Counted from the stretch's first letter, positions 52,696-62,439 are shown. The stretch: 64,000 bases of DNA from an uncultured Acinetobacter sp. (GCA_913777945.1 CAJYTY010000008.1:62001-126000), one strand, 5' to 3'. Program-made: numbers and translations. The notes: generated from the letters alone by a model not told the origin.

Positions 52696-52715
52696 ACGAT
52701 GGTCTTGGCCATCGT
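52696..52715. other. Hairpin in the 216-bp prpB-prpC gap
   Basis: ACGATGG and CCATCGT pair around a 6-base loop. No T-run follows. The gap (52669-52884) is longer than others in the operon and richer in GC; it may hold a processing site or an internal promoter. No gene is seen. Confidence 0.35.
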
Positions 52716-52884
52716 GAGGGCGGCATGGATGCAGCTACATTGGACGGCCTTGCACTGCTTTTAAAGCGATTAAAGCTCCGATGAGGCGCAAGGCGAAGTG
52801 GTTAATCTCGAAATAAGAAGTGAAAATGGTACGACTCCATCGTGCCTAATAAATAAATTCAGATCGATAGGAAAGGACAATCTT

Positions 52885-54042
52885 ATGAGCTCAAATGAAA
52901 CAACAACAGGCTTTAAACCAAAAAAATCAGTTGCATTAAGTGGACAAGTGGCAGGCAACACCGCGCTCTGTACCGTCGGCCGTAGCGGTAACGACTTGCA
53001 TTATCGTGGCTATGACATTTTAGATCTCGCTGTAGGCAGCCAGTTTGAAGAAGTGGCACACTTGCTGGTTCATGGCAAATTACCAAATCAAGCTGAGCTT
53101 AAAGCGTATAAAGCCAAATTAAAGGCACTTCGTGGCTTACCGGCAGCACTCAAAACAGCACTTGAACAGCTTCCGCCGTCTGCTCACCCCATGGATGTGA
53201 TGCGTACGGGCGTGTCGGTATTGGGCTGTTTAACCCCAGAACATGAAGACCATAACGAAGCCGGCGCAAAAGACATTGCCGATAAACTTATGGCCAGCCT
53301 CGGTTCGATGCTGCTGTACTGGTATCACTTTAGCAACAATGGGCGCCGTATTGAGGTCGAAACCGACGACGACTCAATCGCAGCGCATTTCCTGCACTTG
53401 TTGCATGGCGAAAAACCATCTGAAGAATGGATTCAGGCCATGCACACCTCACTCATTTTGTATGCAGAGCACGAGTTTAATGCATCTACCTTTACCTCAC
53501 GCGTAGTCGCCGGTACAGGTTCGGATATGTACTCGGCCATTACCGGTGGAATTGGCGCACTACGTGGTCCTAAACACGGCGGTGCCAATGAGGTGGCCTT
53601 TGTGATTCAGCAACGTTATGACAATGCAGACGAAGCTGAGGCAGACATTCGAAGCCGTGTAGAGAAGAAAGAAGTGGTGATCGGATTTGGTCATCCGGTT
53701 TATACCGTATCTGATCCGCGTAATGAAGTGATTAAAAAAGTGGCCTACGATTTGGCGCAGTCCCAGCAAAACACCAAGATGTATTTGATCGCGGAGCGTT
53801 TGGAAGCCGTGATGAAAGAAGTAAAGAATATGTTTCCAAACCTCGACTGGTTTAGCGCGGTAAGTTACCACCTGATGGGTGTGCCAACAGCCATGTTTAC
53901 ACCATTGTTCGTGATTGCACGTACCGCAGGCTGGTCGGCGCACGTGATCGAGCAGCGTCAAGACGGCAAGATTATTCGTCCAAGTGCGAACTATACCGGC
54001 CCAGAAAATCTCGAATTTAAACCGTTGGCGGAGCGTGGCTAA
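52885..54042 (+). CDS. prpC: 2-methylcitrate synthase PrpC
   Basis: PrpC condenses propionyl-CoA with oxaloacetate. From ATG 52885 the product has 385 residues with the citrate-synthase motifs [29 protein letters not shown] (catalytic His), VIGFGHPVY and a final [26 protein letters not shown] lies upstream. Its stop overlaps the acnD start. Confidence 0.94.
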   Translation: MSSNETTTGFKPKKSVALSGQVAGNTALCTVGRSGNDLHYRGYDILDLAVGSQFEEVAHLLVHGKLPNQAELKAYKAKLKALRGLPAALKTALEQLPPSAHPMDVMRTGVSVLGCLTPEHEDHNEAGAKDIADKLMASLGSMLLYWYHFSNNGRRIEVETDDDSIAAHFLHLLHGEKPSEEWIQAMHTSLILYAEHEFNASTFTSRVVAGTGSDMYSAITGGIGALRGPKHGGANEVAFVIQQRYDNADEAEADIRSRVEKKEVVIGFGHPVYTVSDPRNEVIKKVAYDLAQSQQNTKMYLIAERLEAVMKEVKNMFPNLDWFSAVSYHLMGVPTAMFTPLFVIARTAGWSAHVIEQRQDGKIIRPSANYTGPENLEFKPLAERG

Positions 54043-56675
54043 TGTCAAATCCATATCGTAAACCGTTGCCGAATGCTGCACTTGGCGATACCCTGCTTGA
54101 CTATTACGACGTGCGTCAAGCCGTTGAAGATATTCAGCCAGGTGCTTACCAGACATTGCCTTATACCTCAAAAGTGCTGGCCGAGCAGTTGGTTCGTAAA
54201 GCAGATCCTGCGCATCTGACCGATTATTTAAAGCAGTTGATCGAACGCCGTCAGGATCTAGATTTTCCTTGGTATCCGGCGCGTGTGGTCTGTCATGATA
54301 TTTTAGGCCAAACCGCGCTGGTTGACCTTGCGGGCCTGCGGGATGCTATTGCAGATAAAGGCGGCGATCCGTCTAAAGTGAATCCAGTGGTGCCGACGCA
54401 ACTGATTGTCGACCATTCGCTTGCGGTCGAATATGGCGGATTCGATCCCGATGCCTTTGAGAAAAACCGCGCGATTGAAGACCGTCGTAATGAAGACCGT
54501 TTTCATTTTATCGAATGGACCAAAACTGCATTTAAAAATGTCGATGTCATTCCTGCCGGAAACGGCATCATGCACCAGATCAATCTGGAAAAAATGTCGC
54601 CAGTAGTTCAGGCACGTGATGGTGTAGCTTATCCAGATACCTGTGTCGGCACCGATTCACATACTCCACATACCGATGCATTGGGTGTTATTTCGATAGG
54701 TGTCGGTGGCTTGGAAGCAGAGAACGTGATGCTGGGCCGTGCTTCTTGGATGCGTTTGCCCGATATCATTGGCGTCGAGCTGGTCGGGCAGCGTCAGGCC
54801 GGCATTACCGCGACCGATATCGTACTGGCTTTAACTGAATTTTTACGAAAAGAACGCGTGGTTGGGGCATATCTGGAGTTTTTTGGCGAGGGAGCCGACA
54901 GCATGTCGGTGGGTGACCGTGCCACCATTTCAAACATGACACCAGAATATGGCGCCACCGCAGCCATGTTTTATATCGACCAGAACACCATCGACTATTT
55001 GCGCCTGACAGGCCGTGAAGATGCTCAAGTGGCATTGGTTGAGCAATATGCAAAAGAAATCGGTCTTTGGGCATCTGAAATGACTCAAGCCGAATACCCG
55101 CGCGTACTGCGTTTTGATTTATCCACTGTTACACGCAACATTGCAGGCCCATCTAATCCGCATGCCCGTGTTTCAACCTCCGACTTGGCAGCAAAAGGCA
55201 TTGCAGGCAATTTAGATGTAGCCAAAGCACAAGAAGCAGAAGGCTTGATGCCAGATGGCGCCGTCATCATTGCGGCGATTACCTCTTGTACCAATACCTC
55301 AAACCCACGTAATACCGTGGCCGCAGGGCTACTCGCACGTAAGGCCAACGAGTTAGGTTTAGTTCGTAAGCCTTGGGTAAAATCTTCTTTTGCACCGGGA
55401 TCAAAAGCGGCAGCGCTTTACCTAGAAGAAGCGGGCGTACTCAAAGACTTAGAGCAACTCGGTTTTGGTATTGTGGCCTATGCCTGTACCACGTGTAACG
55501 GGATGTCTGGCGCGCTTGATCCTAATATTCAGCAAGAAATTATCGACCGCGATTTGTACGCAACGGCTGTACTTTCGGGCAACCGTAACTTCGACGGGCG
55601 TATTCATCCATATGCAAAGCAGGCCTTTTTGGCATCTCCACCGCTCGTGGTGGCGTATGCGATTGCCGGCACCATTCGTTTTGACATCGAAAAAGATGCA
55701 CTCGGCACCGACCAAAACGGCAACGCCATTTACCTTAAAGACATCTGGCCATCCGATGCCGAAATAGATGCACTGGTTAAAGAGGCGGTGAAGCCTGAAC
55801 AGTTCCGTAAAGTGTATATTCCCATGTTTGATCTGGGTGAGGTTGAACAGGCCGAAAGCCCACTGTACAACTGGCGCCCACAAAGTACCTATATTCGCCG
55901 TCCGCCATATTGGGAAGGCGCGCTGGCTGCACCACGCACTTTGACCAATATGCGTCCGCTGGCAATCTTGGGTGATAACATCACCACCGACCATTTATCA
56001 CCTTCAAATGCGATTATGATGGATTCGGCAGCAGGTGAATACTTGCATAAAATGGGCGTACCAGAAGAAGACTTCAACTCATATGCAACCCACCGTGGCG
56101 ACCATTTAACTGCACAACGTGCCACTTTCGCCAACCCGAAATTGTTTAATGAAATGGTGGTACGCTCCGACGGTACCATTAAGCAAGGTTCAAAAGCGCG
56201 TGTCGAGCCAGAAGGCGAAGTGATGCGGATGTGGGAAGCCATTGAAACCTACATGAACCGTAAGCAACCGTTGATCATTGTTGCGGGTGCAGATTATGGC
56301 CAGGGGTCTAGCCGTGACTGGGCTGCAAAAGGTGTACGCCTTGCCGGTGTAGAAGCGATTGTGGCCGAAGGGTTTGAGCGTATTCACCGCACTAACCTTG
56401 TAGGTATGGGCGTATTACCGCTTGAGTTTAAAGCAGGTGTAAACCGTAAAACCTTAAAACTCGATGGTACAGAGCTATATAGCGTGATTGGGAATATTGC
56501 ACCGCGTTCGACGTTAACTTTGGTGATTGAGCGTGCTACAGCGGATGGTAAGGAAGAGATTCTGGAAGTGCCTGTAACGTGCCGTTTAGATACTGAAGAA
56601 GAAGTGTCTGTATATGAAGCGGGTGGGGTGTTACAGCGCTTTGCGCAAGATTTTTTAGAGGGACAGGTGGCTTGA
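54042..56675 (+). CDS. acnD: Fe-S 2-methylcitrate dehydratase AcnD
   Basis: AcnD dehydrates 2-methylcitrate. The 877-residue aconitase-family protein has the three cluster cysteines in SCTNTSNPRN and ACTTCNGMSG, the VDHSLAVEYGGFDPDAFEKN motif and the swivel-domain GADYGQGSSRDWAAKG. Its length matches AcnD (about 865), and the position after prpC supports AcnD over housekeeping AcnA. The usual partner gene prpF does not follow. Confidence 0.93.
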   Translation: MSNPYRKPLPNAALGDTLLDYYDVRQAVEDIQPGAYQTLPYTSKVLAEQLVRKADPAHLTDYLKQLIERRQDLDFPWYPARVVCHDILGQTALVDLAGLRDAIADKGGDPSKVNPVVPTQLIVDHSLAVEYGGFDPDAFEKNRAIEDRRNEDRFHFIEWTKTAFKNVDVIPAGNGIMHQINLEKMSPVVQARDGVAYPDTCVGTDSHTPHTDALGVISIGVGGLEAENVMLGRASWMRLPDIIGVELVGQRQAGITATDIVLALTEFLRKERVVGAYLEFFGEGADSMSVGDRATISNMTPEYGATAAMFYIDQNTIDYLRLTGREDAQVALVEQYAKEIGLWASEMTQAEYPRVLRFDLSTVTRNIAGPSNPHARVSTSDLAAKGIAGNLDVAKAQEAEGLMPDGAVIIAAITSCTNTSNPRNTVAAGLLARKANELGLVRKPWVKSSFAPGSKAAALYLEEAGVLKDLEQLGFGIVAYACTTCNGMSGALDPNIQQEIIDRDLYATAVLSGNRNFDGRIHPYAKQAFLASPPLVVAYAIAGTIRFDIEKDALGTDQNGNAIYLKDIWPSDAEIDALVKEAVKPEQFRKVYIPMFDLGEVEQAESPLYNWRPQSTYIRRPPYWEGALAAPRTLTNMRPLAILGDNITTDHLSPSNAIMMDSAAGEYLHKMGVPEEDFNSYATHRGDHLTAQRATFANPKLFNEMVVRSDGTIKQGSKARVEPEGEVMRMWEAIETYMNRKQPLIIVAGADYGQGSSRDWAAKGVRLAGVEAIVAEGFERIHRTNLVGMGVLPLEFKAGVNRKTLKLDGTELYSVIGNIAPRSTLTLVIERATADGKEEILEVPVTCRLDTEEEVSVYEAGGVLQRFAQDFLEGQVA

Positions 56676-56713
56676 TATTTAGTCTATAGTTGATTGAATT
56701 TTGTTCTAAATAG

Positions 56714-56741
56714 CCCTATCGTAATGATGGGGTTTTATTTT
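56714..56741 (+). terminator. Probable terminator after acnD
   Basis: CCCTATC and GATGGGG (one G-T pair) with a 5-base loop, followed by a T-rich tail. Confidence 0.5.
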
Positions 56742-56752
56742 TGAGCATACTA

Positions 56753-56971
56753 ATGGAAAGATATTTAGATTTAGATGGTGACTCTGGGGTTATTGCATAT
56801 GAAATTGGTGATACATATATAAGAGTGCAGTTTGATAGAACCTTTAAAATTTATACTTATAGTTATCGAAGTGTGGGAGCCGGCCGAGTTGAAGATATGA
56901 AACAATTAGCTAGAAATGGAGATGGTCTAAATTCTTATATTATGAGATATGCTAAAATTTTATATGAATAA
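56753..56971 (+). CDS. Small KTSC-like hypothetical protein
   Basis: From ATG 56753 the product has 72 residues: DLDGDSGVIAYEIGDTYIRV, a compact beta region and NGDGLNSYIMRYAKILYE at the end. The pattern resembles KTSC-type small domains of unknown function. It is more AT-rich than acnD. The TTG at 56741 is less likely as start. Confidence 0.6.
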   Translation: MERYLDLDGDSGVIAYEIGDTYIRVQFDRTFKIYTYSYRSVGAGRVEDMKQLARNGDGLNSYIMRYAKILYE

Positions 56972-57050
56972 TTTAATTATTAGAATTCGATAAAAATATT
57001 CAGGATAAGATTTTTTAATATTAAATTTAATTTTTTGGTTAAGTATAAAT

Positions 57051-57527
57051 ATGTCTGTTGAAAACATTTTTGAAAAAATTGATTTATTAAATAAGGCTGT
57101 AAGAGATTATTTCATAAAGTTAAATGAACATAGTATATGGTTGTTTCTTTCAATAATGGGTTGGATAGGTATACCTAATGAGCAAAAATCTATAAAGATA
57201 TTAGCCTTAATAGGAATAGTTCTTTTCTTTTTTTACTATATTTCAACTTCTAAGTTATGGAAAGAGGCAACCGAATTATCAGAAGAGGGTGGAGGTAAAA
57301 CATTTAAGGATTTGTTTTCATATTATAAAAATGAAGTTGAGCGAAGTAATTTGTCAGCGGATGATAAAAATAATGCCTTGAATAAGTTGGTGGAAATTGA
57401 AAATAGATATTTCAATTTCATAAAAAATGGATTTAAGATTATCTGTAATAATTATTGTTTCTTTTTTACGATGATTTTTTTTATTCTAGTGCTTTTTAAT
57501 CAATATAGTGAACTTAAAGTATGGTGA
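57051..57527 (+). CDS. Hypothetical membrane protein
   Basis: The 158-residue product has a hydrophobic segment near residues 25-40, a second at 47-62 (ILALIGIVLFFFYYIS), a charged helical loop and a C-terminal segment (CFFFTMIFFILVLFN). I do not recognise the family. It is AT-rich like horizontally acquired genes; a terminator hairpin follows. Confidence 0.6.
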   Translation: MSVENIFEKIDLLNKAVRDYFIKLNEHSIWLFLSIMGWIGIPNEQKSIKILALIGIVLFFFYYISTSKLWKEATELSEEGGGKTFKDLFSYYKNEVERSNLSADDKNNALNKLVEIENRYFNFIKNGFKIICNNYCFFFTMIFFILVLFNQYSELKVW

Positions 57528-57560
57528 AACTATTAATATAATAAGTATTTATGAAAAACA

Positions 57561-57742
57561 AAAAAAGCCCAACATCCTGTTGGGCTTTTTTCGTATTTCG
57601 TTACTAGGTATAACTCCTGTCGTACCTCACGTCCTGATGCTTAAACTTATTGTTGTTGTTTTATGTTTCGGAACGTCCTGTTCCTGTATGACTTTAGAAT
57701 AGACCTAGAGCAGCAAGCTGCCAATCCGCAAAATCCTTAAAA
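57561..57742. repeat. Repeat copy 1 (terminator plus conserved tail)
   Basis: A terminator hairpin (AGCCCAACA and TGTTGGGCT with T-run) followed by a tail that recurs at 58138-58298. From GGGC 57582 to 57706 the two copies differ at one base in about 125; a further GCTGCCAATCCGCAAAATCC block matches after a ten-base variable stretch. No coding frame is convincing. Confidence 0.85.
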
Positions 57743-57873
57743 TAATGTACGTCAAAACGTACACAACAGCACTTCGCTATTAAATCATGACCGTTTGTCA
57801 GAAAGGTCAATATATAATCAAAAGTATCACGCTATAGTATATGTACCATTTCTAAAATATATGGAGAACAAAA

Positions 57874-58017
57874 ATGGTTACAGCTGGCGAAAAACCTGGA
57901 ACAGGCTTCTATTTTTGTGTCCAATGCGGACATCGCGTTTACTTAGAAATTGGTACAGATCGACTACCTCCGTGTACCAAATGCCTTGGCAAGCAATTTA
58001 GTAGTAAGCTTGCCTAA
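57874..58017 (+). CDS. Zinc-ribbon small protein
   Basis: A 47-residue protein with two Cys pairs, FYFCVQCGHRVYLE and PPCTKCLGKQF, forming a zinc-ribbon or rubredoxin-like knuckle. GGAGA precedes the ATG. Small proteins of this kind are common in Acinetobacter; function unknown. The gene is flanked by two copies of the 180-bp repeat. Confidence 0.75.
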   Translation: MVTAGEKPGTGFYFCVQCGHRVYLEIGTDRLPPCTKCLGKQFSSKLA

Positions 58018-58051
58018 GCCGCATAATACAAAACAGCTATCCGCTATTTTG

Positions 58052-58082
58052 AAAAATCCCTGTCAACCAACGGGATTTTTTT
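58052..58082 (+). terminator. Terminator of the zinc-ribbon gene
   Basis: AAAAATCCC and GGGATTTTT arms with an 11-base loop and T-rich tail. Confidence 0.7.
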
Positions 58083-58116
58083 ATTGATAATACTCAGCCA
58101 TCATTCAAATAAGCAA

Positions 58117-58298
58117 AAAAAAGCCCGACATCCAGTCGGGCTTTTTTCGTATTTCGTTACTAGGTATAACTCCTGTCGTACCTCACGTCCTGATGCTTAA
58201 ACTTATTGTTGTTGTTTTATGTTTTGGAACGTCCTGTTCCTGTATGACTTTAGAATAGACCTTTACCATTGGGCTGCCAATCCGCAAAATCCTTAAAA
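58117..58298. repeat. Repeat copy 2 (terminator plus conserved tail)
   Basis: A hairpin (AAAAAAGCCCGAC and GTCGGGCTTTTTT) with a compensated stem relative to copy 1, then the nearly identical tail 58138-58262 and the GCTGCCAATCC block. It lies 556 bp after copy 1 in the same orientation. Confidence 0.85.
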
Positions 58299-58348
58299 TT
58301 TTGTACGCCAAAGCCTACAAAATTTTATTTCACCATTGGGCCTTTGGC

Positions 58349-58528
58349 TTAAAAGAATCGTTTAGTACGTTTGGGTTTGGTCGAGGCAATACTTTTACTG
58401 GTTTGCACAATTACTTTTATGCCGCCTTCAACAAATTCGTATTTAGACAGCTTGAAATGTAGGTTTTCATTTAAAAAAGTCCACATTGCCATGATAGAAG
58501 GAAGTTGTATGGTCATTTCAGTTTTCAT
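58349..58528 (-). CDS. Small hypothetical protein
   Basis: On the minus strand, ATG 58528 opens a 59-codon frame (MKTEMTIQLPSIMAMWTFLN, then KLSKYEFVEGGIKVIVQTSK and a basic end RTKRFF). The even residue composition looks more like a real protein than the overlapping plus-strand frame 58371-58565. I do not recognise the family. No strong ribosome site is visible. Confidence 0.45.
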   Translation of the reverse strand: MKTEMTIQLPSIMAMWTFLNENLHFKLSKYEFVEGGIKVIVQTSKSIASTKPKRTKRFF

Positions 58529-58879
58529 GAGTGTACTGTTCTTATTTATGATGCTGCCAATTTAGCATTGCTCAAAATGTTTCAATAGTACAAAGCTGTT
58601 ATACAAATAATGCACTCGCGCAACAAAACGTTGATTTTTCTTTCTATTTGTAATTTTATTTTAACTCAAGATATCAGTAGCATAGTGCTAAGGTGACGTT
58701 TTTTAAATAGTAATATCAGTATAAAATTTAATCTATTATCGGTGCTGTTCTCCCGCACTCACCGAACGTGAACAAAGACTCACGTACTGTATAAAATCTA
58801 CACATTAAACCCTCACCAGAAATGATCATTCAGCTTTAGATTGATAAACCAATGCATGCTCTTTATTTAAGGAAATCAC
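58529..58879. other. Gap upstream of the hydrolase gene
   Basis: 351 bp with no gene. AT-rich first half; a mild hairpin-forming stretch (ACGTGAACAAAGACTCACGT) near 58768-58790. TAAGGA lies just before the hydrolase start. Confidence 0.4.
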
Positions 58880-59758
58880 ATGTCACTTTACGAAAATCAA
58901 TACAATATAAGCGCTGAAAACACTGCATATAAAACCAATAAAGCAAAATTATATGTCAAAGACTGGGGCCAAGGAGAGCCTGTGGTACTGATTCATGGTT
59001 GGCCGTTGTCTTCAGACAGTTGGGACTGGATCGCGATTAAACTGGTCGAAGCTGGCTTTCGTGTGGTGAGTTATGACCGTCGTGGTTTTGGTCGTTCAGA
59101 GCAAACATGGTCGGGTTATGACTACGATACTTTTGCCGATGATTTACGCGGTGTAATTGAAGACAAACAGCTCACCAATGTCACTTTGGTGGGGTTCTCT
59201 ATGGGAGGCGGCGAAATTGCACGTTACTTGAGTCGTCATCAAGCCAAAGATATTAAACAGGTGGCTTTAATTTCATCGGTCGTGCCGTTTTTATTAAAAA
59301 CCGATAATCATCCTGAAGGTGTAGACGGCTCAGTCTTTCAAGGCATGATTGAAGGCATCTTAGATGAACGTCCAAAGTTTTTTAATCACTTCTTTAAAGA
59401 TTTTTATGGTGTAGGCTTTCTAAGCCATGCGGTCAGTGATGAATTTATTAAATGGAATACCCAAGTGGCGATGCAAGCCAGTTTGAAAGCCACAGTCGAT
59501 TGTGTAAGAGCCTTTGCCTATACAGATTTCAGACCCGATCTGGCCGCTTTTACCGTGCCAGTGCTGGTGATTCATGGAACAGCGGATAAAACTGTTCCGA
59601 TTGGGATTACCGCACATGCGGTGCAAAAAGCGTTGCCGAATGCCAAACTCATCGAGTATGTAGATGAGCCACATGGTGTGTTAGCGACGCAACAAGAACG
59701 CGTAGCGCAAGATTTGCTCGATTTCTTGGGTGTACAGCATTCAGTCGATCGTTTTTAA
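58880..59758 (+). CDS. Alpha/beta hydrolase (chloroperoxidase/esterase-like)
   Basis: The 292-residue protein has the HGW oxyanion motif (VVLIHGWPLSSDSW), nucleophile elbow GFSMGGGE near residue 110, the acid Asp in IHGTADKTVP and the His in DEPHGVL, the full catalytic triad of non-haem chloroperoxidase-like esterases. No signal peptide. It is monocistronic with its own terminator. Substrate unknown. Confidence 0.88.
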   Translation: MSLYENQYNISAENTAYKTNKAKLYVKDWGQGEPVVLIHGWPLSSDSWDWIAIKLVEAGFRVVSYDRRGFGRSEQTWSGYDYDTFADDLRGVIEDKQLTNVTLVGFSMGGGEIARYLSRHQAKDIKQVALISSVVPFLLKTDNHPEGVDGSVFQGMIEGILDERPKFFNHFFKDFYGVGFLSHAVSDEFIKWNTQVAMQASLKATVDCVRAFAYTDFRPDLAAFTVPVLVIHGTADKTVPIGITAHAVQKALPNAKLIEYVDEPHGVLATQQERVAQDLLDFLGVQHSVDRF

Positions 59759-59800
59759 GTAGGCAGTGTAAGCTTTTTTACTCATGCTATAAAACATCGA

Positions 59801-59832
59801 AAAAAACCTGCTCCTTAAAGCAGGTTTTTTTT
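59801..59832 (+). terminator. Terminator after the hydrolase gene
   Basis: AAAAAACCTGC and GCAGGTTTTTT arms with an 8-base loop and long T-run. Confidence 0.85.
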
Positions 59833-59951
59833 ATGAGGGCGATCAACTTCAGCAAAACAAATGTTATTTAAAAATTCGACTCAAAACGCTTAAACCATGC
59901 TCGAAACTTTGACCACAATCCAGTACATTACAGTGTTTTTTTGAATTGCAT

Positions 59952-60848
59952 ATGGGGCCTATGGCGATTGTCTGGATTTTATTTACGTTGATGGCGGCAT
60001 TTATGCAGGCGTGGCGTAATGCATTTCAAAAGCAGCTCAGTAGCAGTGTCGATATCTATGGCACCACCTTGGCCCGATTTTTATTTTCGCCAGTATTTGC
60101 ACTGAGTTATCTTGCTTTTTTATATCATCAGCAGCCTATCACTGCGCACGTCAGCTTTTCTCCAAAATTTTGGCTGTGTATTGTGATTGCTGGAGTGAGC
60201 CAGATTTATGCCACCGCCTTAATGGTTAAATTGTTTCAGCAAAAAAATTATGCTATTGGGGTGGGGCTTGCCAAAAGTGAAGCGATTTTGGCCGCTTTGG
60301 TGGGGGTATTGTTTCTACAAGAGCATCTAACCGCATGGGGCTGGGTGGGCGTGTCGATTGGTGCAGTTGCGGTATTTCTACTCAGTAAAGGTCGGCAGCA
60401 GAGTGAATTGTCGCTAAAAACTCTCATGATTGGTTTGGGAAGTGGCCTGTGTTTTGCCGTTACATCACTATTGGTACGTGAAGCCAGTTTAGAGCTCGAC
60501 ATGCTGCCATTTTTACATCGCGCTGCGTGGGTGCTATGTAGTCTGATCAGTTTTCAATGCATCATCATGCTGTTGTATCTGGGAATCTTTAGCCGACAAA
60601 CGCTTTATCATATGTGGCAACGAATTGGACTAACCTTTAAGGTCAGCGTTTGCAGTTTTTTGGCGTCTTTGGGGTGGTTTAGTGCCATGAGCATGCAAAC
60701 CGTTGCCATTGTTAAAACGTTAGGGCAGGTCGAGATTTTATTTAGTCTGTTAATTTCAGCTTTCTTTTTTAAAGAAAAGCTCGCCAGAACAGACCATATG
60801 GGTTTGTGGCTGGTGCTTGTGGCCGCAATTATGGTGATTTGGGCTTAA
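59952..60848 (+). CDS. EamA/DMT-family transporter
   Basis: About ten hydrophobic segments in two repeated halves, with EAILAALVGVLFLQEHLTAW and a matching VEILFSLLISAFFFKEKLAR in the second half, typical of EamA permeases exporting metabolites. The exact start is uncertain: ATG 59952 or ATG 59961. The track's TTG 59946 is least likely. Confidence 0.82.
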   Translation: MGPMAIVWILFTLMAAFMQAWRNAFQKQLSSSVDIYGTTLARFLFSPVFALSYLAFLYHQQPITAHVSFSPKFWLCIVIAGVSQIYATALMVKLFQQKNYAIGVGLAKSEAILAALVGVLFLQEHLTAWGWVGVSIGAVAVFLLSKGRQQSELSLKTLMIGLGSGLCFAVTSLLVREASLELDMLPFLHRAAWVLCSLISFQCIIMLLYLGIFSRQTLYHMWQRIGLTFKVSVCSFLASLGWFSAMSMQTVAIVKTLGQVEILFSLLISAFFFKEKLARTDHMGLWLVLVAAIMVIWA

Positions 60849-60923
60849 CCGTAAATAAAACTTTGATCACTCCATTGCGTTTATTGCAAGGTATGCTCAT
60901 TCCGATCATATATTACAGGATGT

Positions 60924-61619
60924 TTATTTGAGTCCTTGTAATACCTGCTTGGCATCTGAGTCACCTGCATCGGCAGCGCGTTGTAGCCACTTTTTGGCAA
61001 GGGGCAGATTTTTTGCTGTGCCTTCTGCATTTAAATACATCATGCCTAAATTATACTGTGCATCTTTTTCACCGTTTTCGGCTGCTTGTGTGTACCAGTG
61101 CAATGCTTGTGTATCATTTTTCTGGACGCCTTTACCGTTAGAATACATTTGCCCCAAGCTATATTGTGCAGGCGGGTAGTGCTGCTGTGCAGATTGACTC
61201 ATCCAGTTAAAGGCTTCTTGTGCATTTTGTGGGGTTCCTCGCCCTTCGCGATACATATGAGCGACTACATATTGCGCTTTGGCATGGCCAAACTTGGCTG
61301 CCCGTTTAAAATAATCGAGTGCGCGTGCTTCATCTTTTTTCACTCCCTGACCGACCAAATACAACATGCCAAGACTGTACTTGGCGCCTACGCTGCCATT
61401 GTCATCGGCGCGAGTGAGCCACTTGAGTGCTTCGGCATTATTAAGCTGAACACCTTGTTCACCACTTAAATGCATCATACCGTAATGATACTGGGCGGTG
61501 GCTTTGCCAGCCTCGGCCTCTTTACGAATATCACTGACGCTCGGTTCAGACCATGCTGCTACGCTAAGCGTACAGGCGGCAATCAAAATAATAATTTTTC
61601 GGTGGACGTAATTACGCAT
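60924..61619 (-). CDS. Exported Sel1-repeat protein
   Basis: A signal peptide (ending VAAWSE) is followed by about five Sel1-like repeats such as AKYSLGMLYLVGQGVKKDEA and AQYNLGMMYLNAEGTAKNLP, forming a periplasmic helical solenoid for protein binding. 231 residues. Function not predictable further. Confidence 0.87.
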   Translation of the reverse strand: MRNYVHRKIIILIAACTLSVAAWSEPSVSDIRKEAEAGKATAQYHYGMMHLSGEQGVQLNNAEALKWLTRADDNGSVGAKYSLGMLYLVGQGVKKDEARALDYFKRAAKFGHAKAQYVVAHMYREGRGTPQNAQEAFNWMSQSAQQHYPPAQYSLGQMYSNGKGVQKNDTQALHWYTQAAENGEKDAQYNLGMMYLNAEGTAKNLPLAKKWLQRAADAGDSDAKQVLQGLK

Positions 61620-61735
61620 ATCAAAACATCTTCTTGTATTTATTTTGATAAAACTTTAACCAAAATTTGAATGAATCTGCAACAGATGACTGTGAAATGG
61701 TTGGTCGAATGGTTTGTGATGCGCCAAGAAATAAA

Positions 61736-61760
61736 AAAGAGAGATGGGTTGTCTCTCTTT
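61736..61760 (-). terminator. Terminator after the LysE-type gene
   Basis: AAAGAGAGA and TCTCTCTTT arms around a 7-base loop. Read on the minus strand it ends in six T residues, 40 bp after the exporter gene. Confidence 0.75.
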
Positions 61761-61800
61761 AAATGTTTTATCGTTATGCTGATTAAGCGCGTGGTTAAAT

Positions 61801-62439
61801 CTATACGCTGGTCATGATCAGTTTGATGGCCATACCCATTAGCACCACACCAATGCCGCGTTCTACTACGGTTTCACGTTTTAAAAATGCCTGACGGATG
61901 CTGGCACGTGAAAACAGTAAGCTAACCAAAATAAACCATAAGGCGGTCACCACACACATCCAGACACCATAAAAAATCTGGATATTGGTGGGGGTATTCG
62001 GGCTAACTAAGGTCGTAAAAATAGCCAAAAAGAAAATGGTGGCTTTGGGGTTGAGTGCATTGGTCATAAATCCGGTACTGATGGCCTGCCATTTACTCAT
62101 TTTTGTATGCGCAGATGCAGGCTGCTCCAGATCAATCACGCCGCTAGATTTACTGGTAATCAGTTTCCAGCCCAGATAGCACAGGTACAATGCACCCGCA
62201 GATTTAAACAGCAGCATGAGCCACTCATTTTTTTGGATGAAAAATCCAACCCCAACCAAGGTATAAAGTACATGCACCGAAATTCCCATGCCAATACCAA
62301 TTGCGGTCAGGCAGCCAATAAGGTGGCCATAGCGTAAACTTTGACGCACACTGATCGCAAAATCGGGGCCGGGTAAAATCACTGCCAGCAGGTGAACAAT
62401 CGCTAAACTTAAAAATTCAGGCCAATAGTGTGTCAGCAT
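61801..62439 (-). CDS. LysE/RhtB-family amino-acid exporter
   Basis: The 212-residue protein has six membrane segments and family motifs VILPGPDFAISVRQSLRYGH and FMTNALNPKATIFFLAIF. It is divergent from a LysR gene 89 bp away, the usual arrangement for regulated LysE exporters. Confidence 0.9.
   Translation of the reverse strand: MLTHYWPEFLSLAIVHLLAVILPGPDFAISVRQSLRYGHLIGCLTAIGIGMGISVHVLYTLVGVGFFIQKNEWLMLLFKSAGALYLCYLGWKLITSKSSGVIDLEQPASAHTKMSKWQAISTGFMTNALNPKATIFFLAIFTTLVSPNTPTNIQIFYGVWMCVVTALWFILVSLLFSRASIRQAFLKRETVVERGIGVVLMGMAIKLIMTSV

Noticed and set aside
54805..55994. Several 60-180 residue minus-strand frames opposite prpC and acnD
   Set aside because: They are antisense shadows of strongly conserved enzymes in GC-richer DNA.
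58371..58565. 64-residue plus-strand hydrophobic frame
   Set aside because: It overlaps the more protein-like minus-strand frame 58349-58528 and has no ribosome site.
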